DNA from: Argyresthia goedartella
Lineage: Eukaryota > Arthropoda > Insecta > Lepidoptera > Argyresthiidae
Length of the DNA: 64,000 nucleotides
Assembly: GCA_949825045.1 (NCBI GenBank)
Contig: OX463809.1
Location: forward strand, 1,763,501 to 1,827,500
Reading direction: 5' to 3'
Positions 1 to 10,398 of this stretch are shown piece after piece. The translations under genes and the position numbers were made by a program. Position 1 is the stretch's first letter; each line of letters begins with the position of its first letter. Below the pieces are notes generated by a model. The model was not told where the DNA came from, made no database searches, and saw nothing but the letters and a program-made list of their open reading frames with translations.

Positions 1-250
1 CTGAAATAAAAATACGCAGCAACAACAAAGAACGCGTAACTCTAATCAACGACTGGCAATATCATAAATCTTTATACGTAACTGCATCCATCGCACACGA
101 TCTCGTATCGTCAGATGAAATATAAGTAATGCGTTTGATATTCGACCAGCAACTGCACAGAGAAAGTACGTGTTGCACCACGCGTATAGTTTAAACCGTG
201 CTTTTGTATAGCAATAGCATGTAACTTATATTGGTCACGATATAACAAGG
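1..250. other. No feature recognised
   Basis: AT-rich sequence without a convincing reading frame, repeat or RNA gene. Confidence 0.4.
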
Positions 251-470
251 TCGTCTAATGTCTGATAGGTGCTATGCTCTGCCTACCAAGCGAGAGATTC
301 CTGCTCTGATCGATGGGGATAAAGAAAAGAAAAAACTCAGATCTTGGATGTTTATGTATGTGTGTGATGTCGCTGTTTCTGGTTCCCACGACAAAGGGTA
401 TCCTAGTGTGGGGCCAGAATCAATGTGTGTGCATGTATATACATGTTTATGTTTTGTATTTGTTCTGCTA
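251..470 (+). repeat. SINE-2, degenerate copy
   Basis: A tRNA-like head (CTCTGCCTACCAAGCGAGAG followed by a decayed B box) runs into the body motif GTGATGTCGCTGTTTCTGGT and CCCACGACA. Both parts recur at 8668-8790, 38041-38155 and 59321-59470, which defines an interspersed tRNA-derived SINE family. A short ORF over this copy is incidental. Confidence 0.6.
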
Positions 471-514
471 GGCAAATATTTCCAATATAACCTCAATAGG
501 AGATCAGTCAAGTC

Positions 515-709
515 TTAGTCAAGTTTTGATTTGTAGATATTTACAAATATGCCTAGCACACGTATTTTCCTTGCATCTTCTCTACATTGGACCACTGTGG
601 GGGGAGGGGGGCAGAGAAACTGCCACAGATTGGATTTTAGATCTCTTTTGAAAATGGGATGTGTTCTAAAACTTAGTACAAAAAATATTTGAAGTAGTCG
701 AATAGTCAC
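515..709 (-). repeat. LINE-A 3' tail fragment
   Basis: Reverse complement of the 3' untranslated tail of LINE-A. Shared motifs are AAAAGAGATCTAAAA, a C-rich stretch, CCACAGTGGTCCAATGTAGA, GTAAATATCTACA and a TTTGACT-like end. Other copies lie at 12025-12172 (plus), 12362-12530 (minus), 33660-33781 (plus) and 54560-54717 (plus). Confidence 0.65.
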
Positions 710-1385
710 ATTTTCAGTGCATAGCGTACTAACAGTATTAGGTACTTATTAATTAGACATTCGTTTGTAGCGCTTAAATAGTGTTACTGAAACAGTGCCA
801 AAACTAAAGTCTGTTGCGTGTTGTGGGACAATATTATAATAATGCAAACTCTTTAGCAATACTTACTGAGCGGGTCACCTGCTAGCTTTTTCGCAGAAGG
901 AACTCTTTTGCATTTCCACTTTCTGGGCAAATATCAGTGATGTACCTTACCTACTGCAGATATAATCCAGATGCTACGGGACTTTTAAAAATTCGATTTC
1001 GACTTTTCACTTTTAACTCTTACAGTTAAGGTTCAAATCATTGAAACAAAATTTATGATTTCAATGATCGGTAGTAACATCTGGGTTAACATCAAAAAGT
1101 TAGCGACAAACCAGCTGCCTACGCCCACAAAGGTTCAATGAGCAACTAATTTCTTCGAGTAGGTGTTTCGTCACTAATACAGACACAGACCATCTGTAAA
1201 TAAATACTAAAGGAAATCGCTGTTGCGGTGAGTAACACGTTTATTACTCGGATATTTGAACTCTATCCAAAATTCGGACACAAACAAGACGCCAGACGCA
1301 GACGATGTGTCTAGGCAAATTTTCCACAATCTATAGACTATAAGATCTGACTGAAGTTCACAAAACGGCTCTCGACAATTTTCCT
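710..1385. other. Nothing recognised
   Basis: AT-rich spacer. No ORF, inverted repeat or family shared with the rest of the window was seen. Confidence 0.4.
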
Positions 1386-1632
1386 GGAAAGAACCCTAAG
1401 CTTCTTCGGTCACATTATGCGCTCACCTAGGCACCAACTGGAGAAGCTCATCATAATGGGTCAAGTGGAAGGTAAACGCGCCAGAGGACTTGCTCCAACT
1501 AGATGGTCCGACCAGATTAGAGAGGCGATAGGTGGTACTCTGTACAACCATACCTTCATACCATACTACGCAGAACCGTCAGCTATGGAGGAGAGCATGC
1601 GGTCACGATCCTCAGCATTGAGAGAACGATAA
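1386..1632 (+). pseudogene. LINE ORF2 C-terminal fragment, RTE-like
   Basis: The frame reads FFGHIMRSPRHQLEKLI, then GQVEGKRARGLAPTRWSDQI. This GHIMR / GKR.RG.P.TRWSDQI pattern closes the reverse-transcriptase ORF of many RTE-like and related LINEs, just after the thumb. No RT core lies upstream, so this is a 5'-truncated insertion. The short ORF extends past the conserved part into unrelated sequence. Confidence 0.55.
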
Positions 1633-2180
1633 AGAAGAAAGAAGAGAACCAATATAATATAATGATGGATGGTGAACTAAAGTGGTAATTGAATGGCTAC
1701 CCAGAACCGCGAGACGTTCAGTGGGCAGACCAGACCAGCCAGATAGACGGGTGACTGACCTGTTTGTTTACATTCTTTAAAATACTACTTGACTTGACCA
1801 TAGGTTTTCCCTTTTATTGGATTTTTCTAGGTTTTGACCATTAGTTGAGCTTCAGTCTGTGACAGTCCCTTCCGTTCCTCTTCGAGGACGGCCTGGTCTT
1901 AGGAGAACCATTTTTGTATCATTCATCAATGTTAAATTCAGAATAGTCGTACCTGTTGGGTATAGCAACCTCCTAATTGCTTATAGCAACAAAGTTCAGT
2001 GACATTTGGAGGTCAATGCTGATCAGTAAAGTGACCTTCTTCTTAGAAAGGGCAAAGTTTAGAAATAAATTACGAGTGCAAAACTGCTATTCTTGTGGAT
2101 GCTCTCTGACATCTGTTTTAAACCAATAAACACATAAACTACCCAATGAAGTGCTTTATTGGTAAATTAATACCATCTAT

Positions 2181-2215
2181 GCTGCAGATACTGGAAAACT
2201 TCCAGTATCTGCAGC
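2181..2215. repeat. Perfect 15-bp hairpin
   Basis: GCTGCAGATACTGGA, a 5-nt loop AAACT, then the exact reverse complement TCCAGTATCTGCAGC. Origin unknown. Confidence 0.8.
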
Positions 2216-2283
2216 CATCTCTACAAGTTAATCTTCTTTGCCATTTTTTAAAGTGTTGTCTTGTTATCATCATCACCTTGTGC

Positions 2284-2550
2284 GACGACCCGAATGGTCG
2301 AGTCGGCAGTGACCCTGCCTACGAAACCAAGGGTCCCGGCTTCGAGTCCCGATGGGGGCAAATATTTGTTTGATGAGAATGGATGTTTGAACCCTAGTTA
2401 TGGTTGTTTATCTATCTAAGTATAATATTTATCTATATAAGTATGTGATCGTTGTCTAGTACCCAAGATACAGGGAATCCTAGTTTGGGACTAGATCAAT
2501 GTGTGTAAATAGTGTCCAAGGTATTATTATTGTAATATTATTATTGTTAG
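2284..2550 (+). repeat. SINE-1, copy 1 (tRNA-derived)
   Basis: The head CGAATGGTCGAGTCGGCAG resembles an A box and GGTCCCGGCTTCGAGTCCC a B box. A body (GTTTATCTATCTAAGTATAA, CAAGATACAGG) ends in an ATT-repeat tail. It matches the copy at 11263-11530 along its full length with scattered substitutions, including mutations in the B box. Confidence 0.75.
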
Positions 2551-2939
2551 ACGGACTCTCTATTAGCTAATATACCAACTTATCAGATCTGGTTGTCAAG
2601 ACGTTTTATGGTATACCTCATTATTATAACCGCACGGCATTCTATTTGTATCAGTATAACAGTGTCTATACAGCAAGCCATGGACATAACTGTGTTACAA
2701 TATGAAATACAAATATGCGTATCTACGAGATAATTTTGGCACGTGTTTGATTTTCACGAGCGAGACAATACAGTGTGAACTCCATCAAATCATCAGAAAA
2801 TTCAAGGTTCGAAAAAGATGAGCTCTTTGCAGCAGTGGGACACAACCGCTATAAAAACAATATAATGGCAAACGGTGAAAAATTGTGTGAATAATTATAT
2901 TTCCAAGTTTTCATTTTTATTTGTGTTTTTATTAGATAT
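2551..2939. other. Nothing recognised
   Basis: AT-rich spacer between SINE-1 and a LINE-B 3' end. No supported gene. Confidence 0.4.
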
Positions 2940-3305
2940 AAATATATTCAAAAACCCTCTAAAGAAGCACTATCTCTCCCTTTCCAGTGAGATATATATA
3001 TTTGTATGTATTAGTTTATTATACGGTTTATTCATATTTTACGTTGTATTTAAGTAATTCTGTATGCAGTCTATTTTTAGCAAGTAGGGTTATCAGTATA
3101 ATATTGTTTGTAGTATATGTTAGTCGTAGTATTAATAGAGTTTTATTGTATGCGCAGGTCTTCCCCCGCTCAACCATCTACCATCTTGGTTTGCTGGAAG
3201 AAATCTCTTTTGAGGGATAAGCTCGCCTTTGTACATGTTTTTTCTATTATAAGTTATCTGTATGACTGTTTTGTGTAGAACAATAACGAAAATTACAAAT
3301 ATAAC
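2940..3305 (+). repeat. LINE-B 3' end with conserved tail
   Basis: The fragment opens with the last codons of a LINE-B-type ORF2 (LKKHYLSLS; compare LKEHYLSLPY at 14017-14439). The 3' UTR contains TTTATTATACGGTTTATTCA, CTTCCCCCGCTCAACCATC and the tail motif TTTGCTGGAAGAAATCTC...GATAAGCTCGCCTTTGTACA. The same tail (called tail-B here) recurs at 13030-13158 (minus), 33784-33905, 54718-55015 and 56690-56760. Confidence 0.6.
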
Positions 3306-3549
3306 ATAACTATAATAAGATAGATTGATAGATAAACGTTTATTCCATCAAAGCAGCACATATACAAATTAAAAGTGATTCGGAGGTGCAACTATAAAAT
3401 AACTTAAATGATAGCAAAATAATAAAAACAAAAACACATAAGATTATTAGATAAAACAAAAAGAAGAATATAGGTAGGTATGTAGGTGCGCTGCATTGAC
3501 ACGAAAAGGTCAAAGCTCAGTGTTTTTGATCATTGAGAGCAGCACTGGT

Positions 3550-3579
3550 TTTCAGCCGTCTCCTAGGAGACGGCTGAAA
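3550..3579. repeat. 30-bp perfect palindrome
   Basis: A self-complementary block with no spacer, centred on CCTAGG, with arms TTTCAGCCGTCTCCT and its complement. It would extrude as a perfect cruciform. Confidence 0.85.
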
Positions 3580-3714
3580 CTCAGCGGTTACATCCGAATG
3601 TGAATGAAAAATAAAGTTTTAGAAAGAGATATATCCTTACAAGTGTTTAAAGATGTTTATTGATAATAATTGATATAACTACTATTGATTCAACCAATAA
3701 TACTGAAAGCAAAT

Positions 3715-3835
3715 TGTTCCGTTGTGGCTCTGGCTCCTAAAATACAGGTCGCCCTAGTCTAGGAGTCAAGAGTCATCCTATGTATGTAAGAACTTTTATA
3801 AAATAAAAATTCATTTCATTTCAAACGGCAGAAAT
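3715..3835 (+). repeat. SINE-like fragment
   Basis: GTTGTGGCTCTGGCTCCTAA, GTATGTAAGAACTTTTATAA and an A/T-rich terminus (ATAAAATAAAAATTCATTTC) resemble the 3' half of tRNA-derived SINEs. Weakly supported. Confidence 0.35.
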
Positions 3836-4330
3836 GCTTCTTGTAAGCTATGAGTACGTAGCGAGGTAATGCCAGTGATGTTTTAAGATTGCCAAAACAC
3901 ACTTTCTATTATTATCTTTCCACGTCCTTTGTTTTTGTGCACGCTCGGCCGCACCCCACGTTAGCGGCAGGTTTCCGTAAATTAGCTGTGTCGATAATCA
4001 CGATAATTATTTTAATTGTGCAACTATTGACCTGATTGCGTCGTTCTCAATGACATTGTGTTGATTTGTTTTGTTGCTGGAAAATAACCTAGGAACTGGA
4101 TATCAGGATCAAATCAGGTTTCTTAAATCATGATCTCCTGAAAATATTCTGGCTTGATATTTGATGCGATTTTGCCACTTTAAAATTCCTCGCACACCTA
4201 GGGCACGAAGATCAAATGGGTCGTTTTTCTATGATCTAGGGCTTAGTAAAGGCAAATTGTTTTTTATAAGCAATTCATTGTCATGACATATTTACTGCAT
4301 AGTATATCCTAAGGTGAGAAGCTATATATA

Positions 4331-4827
4331 CAGGGTGTTTGGAGTATGGAGCGACAATTTTCTTTTGGGAGTAGAAGGGGTTTTACTGAACACATGTATG
4401 CTTGAAATACGTTCCTCAGTTGTTCAGTGGTTGAGATATGATTTTTTTAGAGTTTCTGGTGAAAAATACATAATATCTTTCACGTAATCCATAATGATTT
4501 CTTATAATAATTGTACAAAATATGTTTTTCTAAGTTCTTAGGTAATAAGCCTTTCTAAATAAATCATAAGTTCTCACAACTAGCAATCAAAAAATAATGT
4601 TATTGACTTAGAAAGTTTTTAAATTGGAAATAGTCAGGGTAAGAAAATTCATATAAATATTCTGGAGGAAAATACCCAAAATTTTCCACTTAATCCATAA
4701 TATTTTTATTATTTAAATGTCCAAATACATGTTTTGCTGAGTTCTTAGATCTTGTATCTCAACCACTAGGCAGCTGAGGACCGAATTTCAATCAGAAATG
4801 TGGTCGCTTCATACTACAAACACCCTG
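4331..4827. mobile_element. MITE with TA target (Tc1/mariner-like)
   Basis: Ends in inverted repeats CAGGGTGTTTGGAGTATG and its near complement CATACTACAAACACCCTG (one mismatch over 18), flanked on both sides by TA. A looser match (GCGACAATTT versus AAATGTGGTCGC) extends the repeat to about 35 bp. Length is 497 bp with no coding capacity. TA duplication plus CAGGGTG termini fit a non-autonomous Tc1/mariner-type element; the superfamily is inferred. Confidence 0.75.
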
Positions 4828-4849
4828 TACATATAATGACGCCATACAT

Positions 4850-5305
4850 AACAATAAATATAATGTAATGTGCACTGGTTATTATCTGAAATATTTGCTT
4901 ATTTTATTACCCAGGCTGTAATCTTGACATTCTTCTGTCATATATAATAGCTATAATATAAATCATAATATAAAGTGGCAGTTTGTGGTATACACTTATA
5001 CTTAGTGCATTTAAGGTACTGCGTGGCATTCAAAAAATGTACAACCCATAAAAAGCACATATTGGAATATATAAACTCAAAATATATAAAATCTGAAAAA
5101 AATATTTATCAAAATATATGAAGATATAGTTCTGATCGTTCTAAGTTGTAACTTGGAATACGTACCTAATGATGTATGATTTAAAATGTATAATTGCCAA
5201 AAGAAAATGGTTGAAATTCATAACGGATAAGTAACATATAAGCTTGGAATGTAATGCTTCAAATATATAATTAAAAAGTATGGGGGAAAATTATCTTTTG
5301 AAGGG
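4850..5305. other. Nothing recognised
   Basis: AT-rich spacer without a supported gene. Confidence 0.4.
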
Positions 5306-5311
5306 AATAAT

Positions 5312-5432
5312 ACATCTACTGAATTGCAAACGAAATTTATGGACGAAGGGGTGGGGCCAGGGTAGCGGAGCGCCTGAGGGGGGGAGCGAGGCGAAGTCTT
5401 TTTAGCCATCGTGTTAGGTTGACATGTAAGAA
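5312..5432. repeat. Degenerate M1-like repeat core
   Basis: It contains GAGCGAGGCGAAG and CATCGTGTTAGGTTGACATG, which parallel the core of MITE M1 (GAGCGAAGCGAAGCC and TTCGTGTTAGGTTGAACATG at 7957-8294). Terminal repeats are absent. Either a diverged relative or an end-deleted copy. Confidence 0.4.
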
Positions 5433-5599
5433 TAAATAAATATAAGTTGCTGACTATTATAAAGGGAGGCAGTTGGTCACGTCCGAAGGAGATACTTGGA
5501 ACCCACCGCCCTTCACGACCCTCTGGGTAGTGCTAAGGAGCAACAATTGGCGAAAATAACCTCGAATTTATACCGTCCCAGTAATTAAGAAATTGACTA

Positions 5600-6060
5600 T
5601 AGACTATTATAATAAAATCGGTCAAGTGCGGGTCGGTCTTGGACACGAAGGGTTCCGTACCATCGTACAAGAAAAAAACCACTAAATTCTCAATAATAAA
5701 ACAAAAACAAAAAAAAATGTGGTCTCTGGGAATTGAACCCGGAACTTGAAGATTGCGAAACCGATACGAAACCGACTGAGCCATCTCAAAGTTATTAAGA
5801 GCAGTGGAATTTATGGTGATACTGAATCATGATGTTATGAGGTATTGCGCAGGGATTTACAAAAAACAGTCGCTTGTATGGGGACCCCCTTTAACTTAAA
5901 AATTGTATGTAGTTCATTATTCGTTGCTGTAGCGGCAACAGAAATGCACATTCTGTGAAAATTTCAGCTCTCTACATATTTCGGTTGATCCGATAGAGCC
6001 CGGTGACGGACGGACGGACAGACAGACGGACAGTGGAAAATTTTGGAAATGTAGGTAATT
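5600..6060 (+). repeat. Interspersed repeat ending in GACGGACAGACAG
   Basis: Starts near CGGTCAAGTGCGGGTCGGTC, continues with CACGAAGGGTTCCGTACC and ends in a GGACGGACGGACAGACAGAC tract. The same order is seen at 15655-16260 (GTGAGAGTCGGACTCG, GAAGGGTTCCGTTCC ... GACGGACGGACAGACAGAC). A reverse-oriented SINE head is embedded at 5715-5795. No protein is encoded. Confidence 0.55.
5715..5795 (-). repeat. tRNA-derived SINE head, minus strand
   Basis: On the minus strand GATGGCTCAGTCGGTTTCG resembles an A box and GTTCCGGGTTCAATTCCC a B box, about 45 bp apart as in a tRNA promoter. The rest does not fold as an intact tRNA, so this is a SINE head and not a functional tRNA gene. Confidence 0.6.
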
Positions 6061-6404
6061 ATCTCTCTCTATCGAGGTAAACTTAAAACCACCCTAGTGC
6101 AGTTACACTGTGTAATAGAGATGTACTTATAATCGTAATTAAAGAGGTTGTTAGGGACATCATTCTAAACAGTTTTCACTGTAAAATCAAGAAAATAATA
6201 AAAACATTATAATTTTAAGTATGTGTATGTATGTGTTCATTTCGTACTTTCTGGATTTTGATGTGCATTCTAAGTATTATGTATTTTTTATTTTTTATAC
6301 TTATACATTGTAAGCTTAAACATATCGTCAGGAATTATTTCGAGCATTATAACGTTCATTACGATTTTTTTCATATGCTGTAAGTTTTCATAGGAATAAT
6401 AATA

Positions 6405-7070
6405 TAATGCATTATGTCTTCCATAGCATTATGTCTTACGGCATACTGCTGTGGGGACGCTGCAGACATTAACATAATATTTGTGCTGCAAAAGAGGGCT
6501 GTTCGTGCAATCTACAATGTGGGTCCCAGAGAGTCACTGCGTTGTAAATTTAATATTTATGAAAACCTAATGTACTTACCTCCACAAAAATATTGATAAA
6601 TTTCCTAAGAATAGCGACAGACACAATGTCAACACTAGAAATAGGAATAAACTAGCTATACCTCCTGCTACTAGGCTCCATAAGGTTAATGTATCCTTTA
6701 AAGGGCAATGTATTCGCTTTTACAACAAAATACCGACTGAGTTACAAGAATTGTCTGTAAATAAATTTAAAAATGTTGTTAAAAATCACTTATGTAAAAA
6801 AGGTTACTACAAAATATCAGATTATGTGGAAAACAAGAAGGCTTGGGAAGGTGTTTGCTCCAATTCTGTAAAAGATACTTAACGTATAAGGCTGGAGGTT
6901 TCTAGTCGCCTCTTTGCCTCCAGCATCTAAAACATTGAGGTGACGGAATTCAAATTGAGTTCTATATTTCCCTGTACCTTATACATGTGTTAGTTTAAGA
7001 TTTGACATTCTCCAAATGTTACCTATGTGTTTCATATGGAAATAAACTATTTTTGAATTTTCAAATTTTA
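6405..7070 (+). pseudogene. Jockey-type LINE 3' fragment
   Basis: The degraded frame gives DAADINIIFVLQKRAVRAIY (compare AADIQTIFILQKRAIRAIY in LINE-A). After a frame change near 6590 it gives FKGQCIRFYNKIPTEL and KKGYYKISDYVENKKAW. These are the conserved C-terminal blocks of Jockey-group ORF2. The 3' UTR ends near 7065 in an A/T-rich run. Stops and frameshifts make it a dead 5'-truncated copy. Confidence 0.7.
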
Positions 7071-7956
7071 ATGAATTATAAAAAAATGCGTAAATTTTAT
7101 GTTAGAATACAAACATGACAATTACAAAGTTTTCGCCTCTAAATAGTGATAACTTTTGATAGTTATACCTTTCAAACATGATTTTATAAATTGTAATCTT
7201 ATTGTATTTAGATTTTATACATTTAATATGTTTCGGATGACACGTTAAGCTGTAGGTCCAAGTTACTATCGCTACGTGGTCGTAAAACCCTCCATCAACC
7301 CTCACGGAGCCAGCTTGGTGAAGTATGGCTCAATCTTACTCGTATCCGGGTAAAGGCCCGTGCCTCTCGGTGGGGCTGGGCACATTAACGGGCTACATTT
7401 ATAATACTATTATTATTAGCGATAAGACAATGGCCTCCGCTTGCAAGCGACTTTGGACATCAGAGATACCGAGAATTCTAGTATTTTCGACAGCAGCAGG
7501 TATGTTGCTTCAAAGGATACGGCTTGTATACCTCGCGCCACGAATTAAGTGGATATCCCGTCCGTGCAAAGGTCCCCGTTACTCCAGGCGGAATGACCCG
7601 CAGTATGAGAGGGACGGAATCGGGGAAAAATGACAAAAAGTCGGTTTTAATTGATACAAAATTAGCTAAAATAGCTTTGAAAATTTCTATAATAGTTTAT
7701 TTAGGTATTATCAAAACCCATCTAAATAAATATTTTCGAATTCTCTGCACTATTCCAATTTGTCAGAAAATCAAAAAAAGTGTAAATTTAGACCTAATTT
7801 CAACAATTATTTCTATCGAGCGAAATTCCTCCAATCGCGTTTCTGTTATTACAATATCTAGAAAAAGGTCCCAAAATTGTTATATCAATATATTTAACTT
7901 GGAACTTCTTTTGAACAGCAGGTAAATAACTTCAAAAAGTGTCGATTTTGTGGATA
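7071..7956. other. No gene recognised; possible unknown repeat 7280-7640
   Basis: Sequence with GGGTAAAGGCCCGTGCCTC and an internal ATTATT run suggests a repeat 3' region. The two overlapping ORFs (7325-7633 and 7524-7925) show no recognisable domain and are probably accidental. Confidence 0.35.
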
Positions 7957-8294
7957 TGTGGCAGGCAAATTGTAAGATTCCACATTTGACAAACGGCATC
8001 GTCCGTTTACAAACGCGCGCTGCTATGTAATATGCCGAAGGCAAATTGCAAATTGAAATTAAAATAGCAAATTCTCAGGGCAAAACGCTGCAGTAGCTTA
8101 GGTGAAGGGTAAAGAGGGTGAGCGAAGCGAAGCCTCGTTTATCCTTCGTGTTAGGTTGAACATGTGAGAACAACAAAACATACTAAAAACATAAAGGAGT
8201 GTCAATTTGCCTTCGGCATATTACATAGCAGCGCACGTTTGTAAACGGACTACGCCGTTTGTACAATGCTGAATCATACAAATTGCCTGCAACA
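7957..8294. mobile_element. MITE M1, copy a
   Basis: Complete 338-bp element. The left end TGTGGCAGGCAAATTGTAAG and the complement of the right end TGTTGCAGGCAATTTGTATG pair over about 95 bp (shared CCGTTTACAAACG, CGCTGCTATGTAATATGCCG, GAAGGCAAATTG). It is flanked by the 4-bp duplication GATA. The core carries GGGTGAGCGAAGCGAAGCC and TCGTGTTAGGTTGAACATG. No ORF of interest. A second complete copy in opposite orientation lies at 53861-54192. Confidence 0.85.
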
Positions 8295-8299
8295 GATAT

Positions 8300-8665
8300 A
8301 TCACCTTAAGAGCGCTGGGCGACCGACGCTGGTGGGAATTACTGCGCATATGTACAGGTATTGAAAAGTGACAAGGTACTGCGCATTCAAGGTCACCGCT
8401 CATAACATGTGGCGCGACGTATAATAATAAGTTATGATTAGATTACGATACGGCAATCAATCTCAATGAACATATATACAATTATACAGCCAAGAGATGG
8501 CAACCTGAGGCCAAGGCTATGACGCTGTGTTGACAATGACGTCATCCAACTGTTTAACATCTCGTAATACCTCTTTTTTCTTCAAACTCGATAATACTTT
8601 TTATGTTTTTTTTTACGAATTCGATAATTTGTTGCTCGAAATGTCAATTGGCTGAACAACGACCT
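8300..8665. other. Nothing recognised
   Basis: Spacer between MITE M1 and a SINE-2 copy; no supported feature. Confidence 0.4.
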
Positions 8666-8667
8666 CT

Positions 8668-8790
8668 GTGAGGTATCCCCGGCTGGGGATATGAAAAAAA
8701 AGTTAGGTCTTAGATGTTTATATGTGTGTGATGTCGCTGTTTCTGGTTCCCACGACACTGGGTATTCTAGGGTGGGGTCAGATCAGAAGC
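8668..8790 (+). repeat. SINE-2, 5'-truncated copy
   Basis: Retains the end of the tRNA-like head (CCCCGGCTGGGGAT) and the body GTGATGTCGCTGTTTCTGGT with CCCACGACACTGGGTATTCT. The A-box half is missing. Confidence 0.65.
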
Positions 8791-8959
8791 AATAAACCTA
8801 TGGTGGGTCATAAAAGAGTAGAAAACGGAATATTCGGAACTAAAGCTATCGGCGTCCAGAGGTGACTATATACCTAGTCTGTCTAATTTCAGCTAAAACT
8901 ACAACAAACAAAGCCTGTCAATATATATACGTGATAATATATGTAGGTGTAGCTGTCGC

Positions 8960-9165
8960 AGAAATGACGGAAGATGGAGCTCTAAAGTTTTGTTCTGGAG
9001 ACCCCGCACAGGAAAAAGAAGCGTTGGAAGACCTGCGACACGGTGGTCCGACGACATAAAGATCACGGCCGGCCTATCCTGGACGAGAATGGCCGCGGAC
9101 CGCACAAGATGGAGGACAACTGGGGAGGCATATGTCCAACGGTGGACGGTGAAATGCTGAAGAAG
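8960..9165 (+). pseudogene. LINE ORF2 C-terminal fragment, RTE/BovB-like
   Basis: One frame reads TGKRSVGRPATRWSDDIK, followed by WTRMAADRTRWR and EAYVQRW. This GRPATRWSDDI...DR..W..L/G.AY.QRW arrangement is the usual C-terminus of RTE-clade reverse transcriptases. No RT core precedes it. A Jockey-type fragment follows directly from about 9195. Confidence 0.65.
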
Positions 9166-9194
9166 AAGAGAAGAAGATATGTAGGTGATAGCCA

Positions 9195-9570
9195 TACAAT
9201 TAACACTATAAATAGAAATAGGTTAGCACTACTATTATTTAGACTAAGTAAAGTAGGCACATCATTCATGGGGCACTGTATTCGCTTCTACAATAAAATA
9301 CCACAGGAATCATTGATCCTTCCTGAAAAGAGGTTCAAAAACTATGTTAAAAATGAGCTGATAAGAAAGTCCTATTATAGTATTAAGGAATACTTAGATG
9401 ATAAAACTGCATGGTCCCCGAGGCTTTTGAGTTTTGATAATTTATTTATTTATCTACACACGTATCATAAACCCTCTTTACTGCGTACAAAAACCGCACG
9501 TTACGATCAGCATAATGTTAAACTACTTGGTAAAAACTCATTTCTTACCTGAAAAATACACATTATGACC
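9195..9570 (+). pseudogene. Jockey-type LINE ORF2 C-terminus
   Basis: An ORF contains GTSFMGHCIRFYNKIPQES, then KRFKNYVKNELIRKSYY and EYLDDKTAW. This is the terminal block of Jockey ORF2, also seen at 6405-7070, 33300-33504 and 54270-54458. The codons beyond about 9435 belong to other sequence. Confidence 0.7.
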
Positions 9571-9597
9571 ATAACGTGTAGTTTTTCTACATATTAT

Positions 9598-9716
9598 GAC
9601 ATTCAAATTTCGAACGCCGACGCCAGCCTGCTTGCCGCCCCTACTTTGTCTGTGAAGTTGGTACTGTACTGACATTCAAATTTCGAACGCCGACGCCCGC
9701 CTGCGTGAAGTTGGTA
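9598..9716. repeat. Tandem duplication, two units
   Basis: TGACATTCAAATTTCGAACG followed by CCGACGCC and GTGAAGTTGGTACT appears twice in direct order (starting about 9597 and 9671). The second unit is shortened by deletion. Confidence 0.75.
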
Positions 9717-9829
9717 CTACAGAACAAGCTAAACAACTGCAGAGCCACAATGCCGGTCAAACATGCGGTTCCTGAAAACATCAAAGAGAGCTTATGATAT
9801 GTGTGTAGATGAACTAGTGTATATAACTG

Positions 9830-9931
9830 TACATAATTAGGCATTAAAACTCTCGAGTGATATTATTATGATACTCGCATTCGGCTCGTTTCATAAACCC
9901 ACTCTCGAGTATTAATGCCCTCCATTATGTA
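9830..9931. repeat. About 100-bp imperfect hairpin
   Basis: Left arm TACATAATTAGGCATTAA plus ACTCTCGAGTG faces right arm CACTCTCGAGTATTAATGCC plus CATTATGTA, with small gaps. Possibly a very short MITE. Confidence 0.55.
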
Positions 9932-10197
9932 GCAGTCACATAAACTACTATTATATTCAATAAAAAAACTGAATCTGAATCTAAATCCTAATTATTTTCT
10001 ACCCTTTTATGTCGCACTATACATATACATGCCTGTATATGTATATAAATGTTTATGTTTAATGCACAGATTACAGCTCAAATAAAGTGTCGCTTAAATA
10101 TCGTGCTGGCCATAGCTGGCGCTGTCAGTTCCAGATCGTGACAGCATGACTTGAGAATCCGTCAAATTTTGAGCTGTCTGTTATGCATACAGGTCTA

Positions 10198-10363
10198 TAG
10201 TCAAGACTAGTAGGTATTTAAAACAACAACAAACAGTAAACAAAGAAATGTATGAGTGACACGCGACAAAATTACCAAGGTGTCAAAACTAACCATAGAG
10301 CCATTTTCAAACTCATCATGTCATGTTTGTTACATTATTTGAAATACCTACTAGTTTTGACTA
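10198..10363. repeat. Inverted-repeat element, 166 bp
   Basis: TAGTCAAGACTAGTAGGTAT and, on the other strand at the right end, TAGTCAAAACTAGTAGGTAT agree at 21 of 22 bp including the next two bases. Target duplication unresolved. Confidence 0.5.
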
Positions 10364-10398
10364 CCTAAAGTGATTGATTAGTTGTATCTACTTGTTGG

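Noticed and set aside
5715..5795. Minus-strand tRNA gene
   Set aside because: A- and B-box-like motifs are present, but acceptor stem pairing is absent; a SINE head is the better reading.
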